Positions 9,366 to 18,185 of a stretch of DNA of 64,000 bases are shown here, piece by piece (positions within the stretch are counted from its first letter, which is position 1; each line of letters opens with the position of its first letter). The DNA lies in NCBI RefSeq assembly GCF_001971705.1, contig NZ_CP019327.1, positions 186,001 through 250,000 of the forward strand, written 5' to 3'. The position numbers were made by a program, and so were the translations under genes. The notes under the pieces are model-generated. The model was given only the letters and a program-made list of their open reading frames with translations. It searched no databases and was not told the origin of the DNA. The DNA is from Natronorubrum daqingense (GTDB taxonomy: Archaea > Halobacteriota > Halobacteria > Halobacteriales > Natrialbaceae).

Positions 9366-10192
9366 AGTTCTGTCGGGGACTTGATGGCCACTTCGCCGTC
9401 GAACTCGTGTTCGACGGGGCCGGTCAGCGTGGCGTTCCCGCGATCGTTGAAACTCACTCGCAGGTGGCCACCCGGCGGGTGCACGTCGACCGGATCGGCG
9501 TCGGTCCGCCCGAGGCGGCGAGCGACGACGGCGATGCCGACCGCGCCGGTTCCACAGGAATCGGTTTCGGCCTCGACGCCCCGTTCGTAGGATCGCTGAT
9601 CGAAGCCGCCCGAACCGTCGGGACTCGCGATCGTCACGTTCGTCCCGGCCGGGAACTCGTCGCCGTAGCGAATCGGCGGTGCGACCGCCTCGAGGTCGAT
9701 GTCGTCGACGTCGTCGACGAAGGCGACGGCGTGAGGGACGCCGGTGTTGACCATCGTCACCTCGAGTCCCTCGATCTCCTGCTCGAAAACGGGTTCGTCG
9801 GCTCTGACGGGCACGGCTTTCGGATCGAACGTCGGCGTCCCCATCTCGATCGTGATGTCGCCGTCGGTTCGATCAGCTCGAAGCGTGCCAGCTTGGGTGT
9901 CGATCATGACGCTGTCCGCGCCGGTTCGTCGCATGGCCCACTCGGCGGCACAGCGCGCGCCGTTGCCACACATCGGAGCCGTCGCGCCGTCGGGCTGGAC
10001 GAGCGTCATAACGACGCGCGGCGGAGAGAACCGTTCCTCGAGTGCGAGATAGAGGATGCCGTCGGCACCGACGCCCTCCTCGCGGTCGCACTCGCGCTCG
10101 GCGAGCGCACCGCGGTTGGAGACGTACTCGTCCGCAGGAATGATTAGAAAGTCGTTGCCGGTGCCGTGGTACTTCTGGAATGGGACAGTCAT
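9362..10192 (-). CDS. dapF: Diaminopimelate epimerase
   Basis: 276-residue cofactor-independent epimerase converting LL-DAP to meso-DAP. The two catalytic cysteines lie in MCGNGARCAAEW and TDSCGTGAVG, and FQKYHGTGNDF forms the start. The frame opens further upstream at 10219, but the ATG at 10192 gives the family's normal N-terminus and sits 4 bp after the lysA stop rather than overlapping it by 23 bp. Both halves of the two-fold repeat are present and length is typical. Confidence 0.95.
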   Translation of the reverse strand: MTVPFQKYHGTGNDFLIIPADEYVSNRGALAERECDREEGVGADGILYLALEERFSPPRVVMTLVQPDGATAPMCGNGARCAAEWAMRRTGADSVMIDTQAGTLRADRTDGDITIEMGTPTFDPKAVPVRADEPVFEQEIEGLEVTMVNTGVPHAVAFVDDVDDIDLEAVAPPIRYGDEFPAGTNVTIASPDGSGGFDQRSYERGVEAETDSCGTGAVGIAVVARRLGRTDADPVDVHPPGGHLRVSFNDRGNATLTGPVEHEFDGEVAIKSPTEL

Positions 10193-10196
10193 CGTG

Positions 10197-11573
10197 CTAT
10201 CGTGTGTCGTGCTCGGCATGAGTCTCGTGGTTCGCGCTCGGTTCCGAATCGCGGGCCTCGCGCTCGAGACGGGTCACGTCCTCGAGCGTCTCGCGGCGGC
10301 GGGCGAGCCGAACGTCCCCGTCCTCGAGGACGATCGATGCAGGCCGCGGCCGTGAGTTGTACTGGTTCGCCATTTCGTAGCCGTAGGCCCCCGCGTTGCC
10401 GATCACGAGCACGTCCGTGCGCTCACTTACGGGTAAGTGACGGTTCTCACAGAAAACGTCTCCGCTCTCACAAATCGGACCGGCGATGGTCTGTGCAACC
10501 GTTTCGCGGCCACGTTCGTCGTCGCTCGCGCCGTGTTGCTCGGCTTCGATGGCGGCCGTCAGATTCCGAATCGGATGGTACGCGTCGTACATCGCGGGTC
10601 GCAAGAGGGTCGTCATGCCGGCGTCGACGCCGACCGCGAGGGTATCTCGGGCCTCCTTGACGGTGTTGACCGCGGTCAGGAGGACGCCCGCGTCCGCGAC
10701 GAAATAGCGGCCGGGTTCGATCGTCAGTGCGGCGTCGACGTCACCGAGCGCGTCCCGGGTCGCGTCGCCGACCGCCTCGAGATCCAGCGGCTGGTCTTCC
10801 TCGCGGTAGGGAACGCCGAAGCCGCCGCCGACGTCGACGAACTCGAGACCGTCGCCATCTCCCGCGAGCGCCTCGCTCACATCCCGAGCGAGGTCGCCCA
10901 TCCGCGAGACGAACTCGCGGTGGTCGCCGAGTTGATCGCTCGAGACGCCGGAGCCGACGTGGGCGTGGATACCAACGACGTCGAAGCCTCGGTCGGCGGC
11001 GTCTGCGAGGACGTCGACGGCACGCTCCGCCGGGACGCCGAACTTCGCGGCAGCGCCGGTCTGAACCTTCTCGTGGTGACCGGCGCCGATACCGGGATTG
11101 ACGCGTAAACAGAGTCGCCCGTCGTAACCCCGCTCTTCGAGGCGGTCGATGGTGTCCTCGGCACCGACGGTGATCGTCAGGTCGGGGTACTCCTCCCAGG
11201 CGTCGACGACCCACTCGAGGTCGCGTGCTGGCGGGTTGACCGCCGTATAGTGGACGTTCGCGCCCGTCGCGCCGTTCTCGGCCGCAGATTCGCTGGCCGC
11301 GAGCGCGCGTTCCACTTCGCCGGCGGAGGCACACTCGAGGCCTGCCCCCTCCTCGCGAAGCGTCTCGAGAACGTCACCAAGCGCGTTCGCTTTCACCGCG
11401 TAGAGGATTTCGGCGTCGGGAAACGCCGACTCGAGGCGGCGATAGTTCTCGCGGACGCGCTCGAGGTCGAGGACGTAAAGCGGCGAGCCGTAGTCCTGGG
11501 CGAGGGACTCGAGGCGCGTCGGGTCCCAGTCGGCGAGGCGGCGGATCGAGGGCGACTCCACGGGCGCGGTCAT
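10197..11573 (-). CDS. lysA: Diaminopimelate decarboxylase
   Basis: 458-residue PLP enzyme (fold type III) that decarboxylates meso-DAP to L-lysine, the last step of the pathway. The Schiff-base lysine is in YAVKANALG, the phosphate loop in DVGGGFGVPY, and substrate-binding segments CESGDVF and GAYGYEMANQYNSR are intact. The frame extends to 11603; the ATG at 11573 (MTAPVESPSIRRLADWDP) is preferred because it begins the conserved part. The 57-bp gap to dapD is the widest in this operon. Confidence 0.95.
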   Translation of the reverse strand: MTAPVESPSIRRLADWDPTRLESLAQDYGSPLYVLDLERVRENYRRLESAFPDAEILYAVKANALGDVLETLREEGAGLECASAGEVERALAASESAAENGATGANVHYTAVNPPARDLEWVVDAWEEYPDLTITVGAEDTIDRLEERGYDGRLCLRVNPGIGAGHHEKVQTGAAAKFGVPAERAVDVLADAADRGFDVVGIHAHVGSGVSSDQLGDHREFVSRMGDLARDVSEALAGDGDGLEFVDVGGGFGVPYREEDQPLDLEAVGDATRDALGDVDAALTIEPGRYFVADAGVLLTAVNTVKEARDTLAVGVDAGMTTLLRPAMYDAYHPIRNLTAAIEAEQHGASDDERGRETVAQTIAGPICESGDVFCENRHLPVSERTDVLVIGNAGAYGYEMANQYNSRPRPASIVLEDGDVRLARRRETLEDVTRLEREARDSEPSANHETHAEHDTR

Positions 11574-11630
11574 CGTTTTGGCAAAGTGATCGTGTTGATT
11601 CAAGCGTTTGGATTCGATGCGTCGACGTCG

Positions 11631-12467
11631 TTATTCGCGCAGCGCGTCCTCGCGCTCGGTCGCCTCGAGTGTCTCGGTCTCGAGGTCGGTGGCGACGACG
11701 GCTGGCTTGTACGCGCCGCCCTCGAAGAGGTCGTGGTCGCTGATCGAGGACTCGACGAACCGGGTGAACGCCCGGCGGTTCGCGGGCAGTTCGCCGTAGA
11801 CGACCTCCTCTTCGACGAGGTCGTAGACGGGGATGCGCGGCGTCAGCAGCGTATTTTCCCCGACTACGCTGTTTTCGCCGACGACGAAGCCGCTCGTGAC
11901 GCGACAGCCGGCGCCGAGGGAGACGTTGTCCTCGACGATCACGGGTGCGTTCTCGACTGGCTCGAGGACGCCGCCGATGAGGGTGTTCGCACCGAGTTTG
12001 ACGTTTGCTCCGATCTGCGCACAGGAACCGACCGTGTCACAGGAGTCGACGAGCGTGCCGTCGCCGACGTGAGCGCCGATGTTGACGAATGCCGGACTCA
12101 TCAGGATGCAGTCCGAGCCGATGTGGGCACCCTGACGGACGACGGTGCCGTCCGGCGTGTTGCGACTGCCGCGCTCGCCGTAGTCACTCGAGTCCGCGAG
12201 TGGCAAGACGTCGTTGTACGTGACGCCGCCGTGTTCGAATCGCTGAATCGAGCGCAGGCCGAAGTTGAGCAAGATTCCCTGCTTGACCCACTCGTTGGCT
12301 TCCCAGGTATCGCCGTGCTTTTCGGCCGCGCGAGCGTCGCCCGCTTCGAGCGCGTCGAGGAAGGCCTCGAGGGTCGCGTAGGCGTCTTCGCCTGCGCTCC
12401 CGGCGTCGATCTCGTCGTCCTGATACTGGCTCCACAGCTCCGTAATCTCCTGTTCGAGCGTGCTCAT
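11631..12467 (-). CDS. dapD: Tetrahydrodipicolinate N-succinyltransferase
   Basis: 278-residue left-handed beta-helix acyltransferase. Hexapeptide-repeat runs are visible (VRQGAHIGSDCILMSPAFVN, VGDGTLVDSCDTVG, AQIGANVKLG). It transfers a succinyl group from succinyl-CoA to tetrahydrodipicolinate, so the operon encodes the succinylase branch of the DAP pathway, consistent with the dapE call. The acetyl variant cannot be excluded from sequence alone. The start at 12467 (MSTLEQEITEL) overlaps the dapB stop as ATGA; the upstream in-frame extension lies inside dapB. Confidence 0.92.
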   Translation of the reverse strand: MSTLEQEITELWSQYQDDEIDAGSAGEDAYATLEAFLDALEAGDARAAEKHGDTWEANEWVKQGILLNFGLRSIQRFEHGGVTYNDVLPLADSSDYGERGSRNTPDGTVVRQGAHIGSDCILMSPAFVNIGAHVGDGTLVDSCDTVGSCAQIGANVKLGANTLIGGVLEPVENAPVIVEDNVSLGAGCRVTSGFVVGENSVVGENTLLTPRIPVYDLVEEEVVYGELPANRRAFTRFVESSISDHDLFEGGAYKPAVVATDLETETLEATEREDALRE

Positions 12468-13231
12468 TCGTCGATCACGTCCGCAAACTCGTAGCGACCT
12501 GCCTTTTGTCCAGCGATCCACACCGCGGCGTCGACCGCGCCCGCGGCGAAGACGCCCCGATCCTCGGCGCGGTGAGTGAGACGAACCTCCTCGTGGTTGC
12601 CCGCGAGGACGACCTCGTGTTCGCCCGTGACGTTACCCGCGCGGAGCGCGTGAACGCCGATTTCGCCCGCTTCACGGGGGTCGACCCCCTCTCGGCCGTG
12701 CGTGCGATCGGTGAATTCACCGTTGGCCTCGATCTCCTCGAGCAACCGATTCGCGGTGCCACTCGGCGCGTCGCGCTTCGCGTTGTGGTGGGTCTCGACG
12801 AGTTCGACGTCGTAGCCCGGAAGATTCTGGACGGCCTCGCCGACGGCATTCAACAGGGCCTGTACGCCGCGAGCGAAGTTCGGCGCGTGAAGCACGGGGA
12901 TCTCGGCGCTCGCGTCCTCGAGTGCGTCTTCCTGCGCGTCGCTGAAGCCCGTCGTCCCGGTGACGAACGCGACGTCGGCGGCCGCGCAGGCCTCGAGGTA
13001 CTCGATGGCCGACTCGGGGCCGGTAAAGTCGACGACGGCGGTTGGCTCGCGCTCGTCGACGAGCGAATCGAACTCGCTCGCTGACTCGAGTTCGACGCCC
13101 TCGACCGTCTCGCCGTCGGGCTCACGGTTGACCGCGAAGACGACGTCGCACTCTGGGTGGTTGTCGACGGCGGCGATGACCTCACGGCCCATCCGCCCCG
13201 TTGCGCCGGTGACGCCGACCCGTACCGTCAT
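12464..13231 (-). CDS. dapB: 4-hydroxy-tetrahydrodipicolinate reductase
   Basis: 255-residue NAD(P)H-dependent reductase, second step of lysine synthesis. The nucleotide-binding loop is GVTGATGRMGREV, FVTGTTGFSD follows, and the substrate-binding and catalytic segment ETHHNAKRDAPSGTA contains the conserved His-His and Lys. Its ATG directly abuts the dapA stop codon, with no intervening base. Confidence 0.96.
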   Translation of the reverse strand: MTVRVGVTGATGRMGREVIAAVDNHPECDVVFAVNREPDGETVEGVELESASEFDSLVDEREPTAVVDFTGPESAIEYLEACAAADVAFVTGTTGFSDAQEDALEDASAEIPVLHAPNFARGVQALLNAVGEAVQNLPGYDVELVETHHNAKRDAPSGTANRLLEEIEANGEFTDRTHGREGVDPREAGEIGVHALRAGNVTGEHEVVLAGNHEEVRLTHRAEDRGVFAAGAVDAAVWIAGQKAGRYEFADVIDE

Positions 13232-14173
13232 CTACTCACCCTCCGCGGCGGGCTCTACGTTGGAGTCGTCTGCCGCCGCGGGTGAGGTCGTCTCGAGATC
13301 GTCGAGGACGGCCTCGAGGTCGTCGCGATACTCTTCGGAGAGCCGGCTGAGAGGTGAACGCATCCGGGCGGGTCCGTAGCCGCGGATCTCCATCGCTTCC
13401 TTGACCGGGATCGGGTTGGTCTCGACGAAGAGTTCGCGAAAGAGGTCGCCGAGTTCGTGGTGAATTTCCTGTGCCCGTGCATAATCTCCATCGAGTGCGG
13501 CACCGACCATCGCACAGGTCAGTTCGGGTTCGACGTTCGCGGCGACGCTGATCGTTCCGGTTCCGCCGACCGAAATCGTGGGGAGCGTGAGCGCGTCGTC
13601 ACCCGAGAGGACGGCGAAGTCCTCGTCCATCGTCCGCTCTGCAATTTCGCCGATCTGGCCGAGGTCACCGCTTGCGGCCTTGTAGCCTGCGATGTTCTCG
13701 TGGCTCGCCAGTTCGACGGCGGTGTCGGGTTCGATGTTCCGGCCCGTTCGCGAGGGGACGTTGTAGACGATCTGTGGGAGGTCTACCGCGTCTGCGATCG
13801 TTCGGAAGTGCTCGACAAGTCCGCGCTGTTCGGGCTTGTTGTAGTACGGCGAGATGAGAAGCAGTCCGTCCGCACCGGCTTCGGCGGCGCGCTCGGAAAG
13901 CTCGAGTGCTTCGCGGGTGTTGTTCGAACCCGTGCCCGCGATGACCGGGACGTCTTCGACGGCGTCGATGACGCTCTCGACGACGCGGACGTGTTCGTCG
14001 TGAGTCAGCGTCGCAGATTCGCCGGTCGAGCCGACGGGAACTAAGCCGTCGACGCCCGCGGTCTCGAGTCGCTGCGCGTCGGTCTGGAGGGTTTCGAAGT
14101 CGATCCGTTCGTCCTCGTCGAAGGGCGTACACATCGCCGGAAAGACGCCCGTGAAGTCGATATCGTGTGTCAT
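13232..14173 (-). CDS. dapA: 4-hydroxy-tetrahydrodipicolinate synthase
   Basis: 313-residue TIM-barrel aldolase of the DHDPS/NAL family that condenses pyruvate with aspartate semialdehyde, the committed step to lysine. The Schiff-base Lys165 (IAGYKAASG), Tyr137 (IVYNVPSRTG) and the substrate loop VGSTGESATL are present. It is the first gene of a six-gene operon with gaps of 0, -4, 163/57, 4 and -4 bp. The C-terminal ~20 residues are an acidic Ala-rich tail. Its promoter must lie just right of 14173. Confidence 0.96.
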   Translation of the reverse strand: MTHDIDFTGVFPAMCTPFDEDERIDFETLQTDAQRLETAGVDGLVPVGSTGESATLTHDEHVRVVESVIDAVEDVPVIAGTGSNNTREALELSERAAEAGADGLLLISPYYNKPEQRGLVEHFRTIADAVDLPQIVYNVPSRTGRNIEPDTAVELASHENIAGYKAASGDLGQIGEIAERTMDEDFAVLSGDDALTLPTISVGGTGTISVAANVEPELTCAMVGAALDGDYARAQEIHHELGDLFRELFVETNPIPVKEAMEIRGYGPARMRSPLSRLSEEYRDDLEAVLDDLETTSPAAADDSNVEPAAEGE

Positions 14174-14598
14174 TGGTGTTGTCTGCTGGTTGGATAGCGG
14201 TTACTTGGTTATGGGTGATGTACGTCTCGGTTGGGGTCGAATACGGGTTCAACCCGGGTTCGTCTGGACCGTACCCGGGACGGGGGCGCTACGCCCGCCT
14301 CGAGCACTGTTCACGGACGTTTTTTACCAAAAGGAGCCACAGACTGTCCGCTCACGGGACGGGAGACGGCGATGCGAGCGGAGCGGGACATACGAGTGAG
14401 ACGAACGGGGGCGAACTTATGAATTTCGTTCCGCCTCGATCGACGCGATGTACGCTAAACGTGGCGCGGGACGGACCTATCAACGTCCCCGGTCGATCGA
14501 TTAGCGACGATTATCGGACTGCGAAATCGCGCGATGGGCCACCGAATCCGTCGATATATCTCGCTGTGTTTATACACCATGATCACCTACAGCCGCCT
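14174..14598. other. Divergent intergenic region between dapA and htpX
   Basis: 425 bp without a convincing gene. The right end, about 14552-14575, is TA-rich (gatatatctc, gtttatacacc) and probably holds the htpX promoter. The left end near 14195-14215 should hold the dapA promoter. In between are G/C-rich short palindromes such as ggcg-ctac-gccc near 14285 and a T-run (gttttttacc) near 14322. Open frames here lack haloarchaeal codon bias. Confidence 0.5.
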
Positions 14599-15423
14599 AT
14601 GACAGACTTCGGACTGAAGCTACGGATGTTCGTTGTCGGCTCGATGCTGGCGGCGCTGTACCTGTTCGTCGGGGCCGTCGGACTGACGCTCCTGGGTACG
14701 GGGGCCTGGCCGATCGTCCTGTTGTTGTTGGTGACGTTCCCGTTCCTCCAGTACAAACTCGGGACCTGGGCCGCCACCAGAAAAGCTCAGGAGATGCCCG
14801 AAGAGGGCCAATATGCGGATATCCACCGGATGACTGAGTCACTCTCCCGTGACATGGGTATCAAGAAGCCCAAACTGATGGTCCAGCAGATGGGCGTTCC
14901 GAACGCCTTCGCGACCGGCCGCAAGGGCAACGGCGTCGTCGTCGTCAGCGAGGAGCTCATCCGGCTGCTCGACCGCGACGAACTCGAGGGTGTCGTCGCC
15001 CACGAACTCGCCCACATCAAGAACCGTGACGTGCTCATGATGACGGTCGGTAGCTCCATCGGGATGATGGTCGGCTACGCCGTCTACTTCGTCTACGTGT
15101 TCGCGGGCGAGGACAACCCCGGCGGCTTCATCGTCGGAATGGTCCTCTCGATGATCGCGCAGATGCTCGTGACGGTGCTCGTGATGGCCATCTCGCGCTA
15201 CCGAGAGTACGTTGCCGACGACGACGCCCGCCAGTACATCGGCAGCGGCGACCCGCTCGCTCGAGCCCTCGAGAAGATCTCGCAGGGCGCAGAAAACCGC
15301 GAGTCGACCATCGACGACGGGCAGGCCGCGCTCTGTATCTTCAACTCCGAGCGCGGACTGCTTGAGACGGTGTTCGCGACCCACCCACCAACCGAAAAGC
15401 GCATTCAGAAGCTCCGTAGCTGA
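14599..15423 (+). CDS. htpX: HtpX-like membrane zinc metalloprotease (M48)
   Basis: 274-residue M48 protease involved in turnover of misfolded membrane proteins. Two N-terminal transmembrane helices (residues ~11-52), zinc motif HELAH at 135-139, then another pair of hydrophobic segments (~145-195) and the downstream Glu ligand region (YREYVADDDA). The HPPxxxRI-like element THPPTEKRIQKL ends the protein. The frame is open from 14167, but the ATG at 14599 gives the canonical N-terminus. Length is close to bacterial HtpX. Confidence 0.94.
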   Translation: MTDFGLKLRMFVVGSMLAALYLFVGAVGLTLLGTGAWPIVLLLLVTFPFLQYKLGTWAATRKAQEMPEEGQYADIHRMTESLSRDMGIKKPKLMVQQMGVPNAFATGRKGNGVVVVSEELIRLLDRDELEGVVAHELAHIKNRDVLMMTVGSSIGMMVGYAVYFVYVFAGEDNPGGFIVGMVLSMIAQMLVTVLVMAISRYREYVADDDARQYIGSGDPLARALEKISQGAENRESTIDDGQAALCIFNSERGLLETVFATHPPTEKRIQKLRS

Positions 15424-15439
15424 ACGTCGCGGACAATTC

Positions 15440-15461
15440 GATCCCGTCGGCTTTTTTTTTT
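15440..15461 (+). terminator. T-run terminator after htpX
   Basis: A GC-rich stretch followed by ten T residues (15452-15461), starting about 30 bp after the htpX stop. U-runs of this type terminate transcription in archaea. Confidence 0.55.
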
Positions 15462-15683
15462 GCAGACGTCGATACGTCAACAGCGTCATCGACCCCCTCG
15501 AGTGAATTCGCACGTGTTTTACCCTGGCGCGTAGCGTTTTTCGACATTTCGGCTTTCCACCGTCCTGGCCGATTTGAAATCACTATACTTCTTGGTGTAA
15601 GTGACCTGACTGAACATCACCATTGATTACAGGCGTAAATTTCAGTGATAAAACTTATTGCCTGGCAGCAAAAATCGGAAAAT

Positions 15684-16070
15684 ATGGTTTCGCTCTGGCA
15701 CTTCGTTGGCGGTTCCGTACTGGTACTGTTCGGTCACCTCTATCTACTTGTTCCGCTCTCGGGAGATGCTTCGGTGCCGGTCGCTATCGGGTTTCTCGCA
15801 TTGTACGCGGCGCTCGTCCTCACCGGAGCTGTCGAAATCGCGGTCGCGTTCGGTCGGACGCGGTTCGCGGATCGCCGACGAGAGATGGGTGGCGTCGGTT
15901 GCATTATGTTTGGCATCGCCGCGGCCCCATTGGCGATCATGGATCTCCTTGATTCGGGGACCAGCCTCTCGGAGGCCGCGCTCTGGGTATCGATAGCCGT
16001 CGTGATGCCCGCAATGGGCGTCTACTATCTTCGTGGCGGGGGATCATTTGGCGAACCGTCTCCGAATTGA
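15684..16070 (+). CDS. Four-span membrane protein, function unknown
   Basis: 128-residue protein with four hydrophobic segments (about residues 6-27, 33-56, 68-92 and 98-118) and very short soluble parts. The start MVSLWHFVGGSVLVLFGH is preferred to the in-frame codons further upstream. The 260 bp before it are comparatively AT-rich. It converges on the halocin-like precursor gene, 150 bp away. Because small membrane proteins often give self-protection against bacteriocins, a link is possible, but known halocin immunity resides in the precursor's own N-terminal part, so this is speculation. Confidence 0.7.
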   Translation: MVSLWHFVGGSVLVLFGHLYLLVPLSGDASVPVAIGFLALYAALVLTGAVEIAVAFGRTRFADRRREMGGVGCIMFGIAAAPLAIMDLLDSGTSLSEAALWVSIAVVMPAMGVYYLRGGGSFGEPSPN

Positions 16071-16220
16071 GCGATTTCGACCGACGACTGCGGTGAATAT
16101 CAATATTCTGGCCTATGTTCACGGACTCGACCGGAACATGTCTCTTTAGCTACCGCTCGCGGCCCTCGAGCCTCTCACATTGTAGAGAAAATAGTTGTTG
16201 ATCATCTCGCCAAGTGGCGG

Positions 16221-17282
16221 CTAAATATGTCCGTTGTCTTCCAGACAGGCCACCGCGCCGTTCGGACCGACACAACTGGTTCCCGTCAATACGTGCGAAC
16301 ACATTGCGAAGACACAGGCGACACAGACGACGGCACCGACTCCGGTAGAGCCGGCAGCACAGCCCGGTGCACATCGGTAACACGAACTGATACTGGTAAT
16401 GATGCCCGCAACGCATTCTCCAGCCTCGTAACCACAATCTCCGGCAGCACCGGGAAGGGTCGTCTCGATGACGTCTTTCGCGTACTCCCTTGGGTCCGGA
16501 ATGTTGTCGTGGGCGAACTGTACGGAGACCTCCCCAGAAACACCGTCGCTGTGGGCAATGAGTTCCGGACTCCCAACCGACGAAATCTCAGTCGATTCGG
16601 GATCAAACGTCGCTACATCCTCGGCGGGTAGTACGTATCGCCAGGCCTTCAGTTCGTCTTCCGATGTATCGAACACGTTGACGAAAATACCGTCGACATC
16701 GGATTCGGTATAGGCAACTGCTTCTTGATCACCACTGACTTGAACTTCAGTGAGTGCAACCTCGCGTTCTCGATCCGTCGCCGTACGACGGAAAACGGTC
16801 TCATCATCGTCCCCGAGTAGCCAAGCAGTCGTCCCCGCTGGAATTTCCCTGTACTGCTCGGGAACGTTCGTTCGACCGTGAGCGTTCCCACGACCCTCGT
16901 CTCGACGGTGTGGGTTTCCTTCACCGTTCGATGGGTTCTCCCATTCAAAGGCGAACGCCGCGCTTGTTTCCCCGTTGATTTGACCGATCTGTAAGATCCC
17001 GTATTCGAATTCGACTTCCGTGACAACTAATTCGATCGTGTCGCCGACGAGTTCTTTAGTCTCTGGCGCATCAACACCGGGTAAGCCGGTTTCACCGAGT
17101 TTGTCCAGAATCGACTGGACTTCTGGTAATGCTTCGAACTCCTCAAGTTCGTCGGATTCGGTATCTCTCGTCGCGATTACAGACTGACTTAGTCCGGTAG
17201 CACCGACACTCGCGCCGACTGCGCTCTTTTTCAGCACGTTCCGTCTGCTTAAACCGTCACTCCTGTCTGTATTCTCAGACAT
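16221..17282 (-). CDS. Tat-exported precursor with ten-cysteine halocin C8/S8-like C-terminus
   Basis: 353-residue protein. It begins with a Tat signal (LSRRNVLKKSAVGASVGATG, Arg13-Arg14). A long acidic, cysteine-free middle (residues ~40-280) follows. The last 71 residues hold all ten cysteines of the protein (283, 290, 301, 304, 308, 320, 323, 328, 337, 346) among small hydrophobic residues, for example SSCYRCAPGC. This matches the layout of halocin C8/S8 precursors: Tat signal, an N-terminal part that confers immunity, and a Cys-rich peptide released from the C-terminus. Function as a halocin is inference from architecture. The gene has a strongly AT-rich promoter and sits in a patch of low gene density. 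Codon use is less GC-biased than its neighbours (many A/T third positions), hinting at transfer. Confidence 0.75.
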   Translation of the reverse strand: MSENTDRSDGLSRRNVLKKSAVGASVGATGLSQSVIATRDTESDELEEFEALPEVQSILDKLGETGLPGVDAPETKELVGDTIELVVTEVEFEYGILQIGQINGETSAAFAFEWENPSNGEGNPHRRDEGRGNAHGRTNVPEQYREIPAGTTAWLLGDDDETVFRRTATDREREVALTEVQVSGDQEAVAYTESDVDGIFVNVFDTSEDELKAWRYVLPAEDVATFDPESTEISSVGSPELIAHSDGVSGEVSVQFAHDNIPDPREYAKDVIETTLPGAAGDCGYEAGECVAGIITSISSCYRCAPGCAAGSTGVGAVVCVACVFAMCSHVLTGTSCVGPNGAVACLEDNGHI

Positions 17283-17345
17283 AATTAGTTAATCTACACA
17301 ATAATATTTAAAATTTTTATTAAAAAGAATGTAATATATGGTCTT
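17283..17345 (-). promoter_or_regulatory. AT-rich promoter region of the halocin-like gene
   Basis: About 60 bp directly before the start at 17282 are nearly all A/T (for example aatatttaaaatttttatta at 17303-17322), unlike any other intergenic region here. A TATA element at roughly 17303-17312 is at the right distance for a leaderless or short-leader transcript. Confidence 0.6.
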
Positions 17346-17430
17346 CCAGATGAATAATGGATGCAATTGATTCGGTAGCAAACACGGCAATTGACGCGAC
17401 TTTTTAACGGTGGCCGATTCAGTATAGCAT

Positions 17431-17928
17431 ATGACGGAAATCCATCCCGGTCAGCGCGTCGCGGTTCTCGTCGACGCCCAGAACCTCTATCACACCGCAC
17501 AGAGCATCCACAGCCGCAATATCGACTACTCCGCGCTCCTCGAGAAGGCCGTCCAGGACCGCGAACTCACTCGAGCGATTTCCTACGTCATTCGCGCGGA
17601 CGCACCGGAGGAGGAGAGTTTCTTCGAGGCGCTGGTCGACATCGGCTTCGAGCCGAAGATCAAGGAGATCAAGACGTTTTCCGACGGCACGAAGAAGGCC
17701 GACTGGGACGTCGGCATGAGTCTCGACGCGGTGACGCTTGCGAACCACGTCGATACGATCGTCCTCTGTACGGGTGATGGGGATTTCTCGCGGCTGTGTT
17801 CGCACCTGCGCCACGAGGGCGTCCGTGTCGAAGTGATGGCCTTCGAGTCCTCGACGGCAGAAGACCTCATCGCCGCGGCCGATTCCTTTCTCGACCTCGG
17901 CGACCGCCACGAGACGTTCCTCCTGTAG
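17431..17928 (+). CDS. NYN domain (LabA/DUF88) protein
   Basis: 165-residue PIN-like NYN-domain protein, a family of predicted metal-dependent ribonucleases. The conserved acidic residues are in VAVLVDAQNLYH, KADWDVGMSLDA and LCTGDGDFSRL. It is a single-domain protein without RNA-binding additions. Function is probably RNA processing or decay; the substrate is unknown. It is divergent from the halocin-like gene. Confidence 0.9.
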   Translation: MTEIHPGQRVAVLVDAQNLYHTAQSIHSRNIDYSALLEKAVQDRELTRAISYVIRADAPEEESFFEALVDIGFEPKIKEIKTFSDGTKKADWDVGMSLDAVTLANHVDTIVLCTGDGDFSRLCSHLRHEGVRVEVMAFESSTAEDLIAAADSFLDLGDRHETFLL

Positions 17929-18008
17929 GTCGAGTTCGTCCGCGCAGCCGATTGCGTGACACTCGCGGATTTCGTATCAGTTCTTCTCTCGGCCTTGCTC
18001 GAGGAAGA

Positions 18009-18185
18009 TCAGTTCGGATACTGGTTGCGTCCGATGCCAACCAGGAGTGCGTATCCCGTCACACACAGTGTCGCGGCCGTCAATAGATAGGTTACCGGGC
18101 CAGAGACGAGCGTCGCCGGACCAGCCAGCGTTAGCCCCCCGAGAACGAGCAGTGCCGTTCCGAGGCCGATTTGCGTGGCGTCCAT
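18009..18185 (-). CDS. 58-residue two-span membrane protein
   Basis: Short gene starting MDATQIGLGTALLVLGGLTL and ending GIGRNQYPN. Two transmembrane helices (about residues 6-26 and 31-51) are joined by a Gly-Pro turn. Third-position GC bias and a hydrophobic pattern support coding. AT-rich sequence (tataaccttcaccatatcc region, 18212-18238) just upstream could be its promoter. No family recognised. Confidence 0.6.
   Translation of the reverse strand: MDATQIGLGTALLVLGGLTLAGPATLVSGPVTYLLTAATLCVTGYALLVGIGRNQYPN

Noticed and set aside
14167-14598. In-frame extension of htpX upstream to 14167
   Set aside because: The extra residues are not membrane- or protease-like, and the ATG at 14599 matches the family start.
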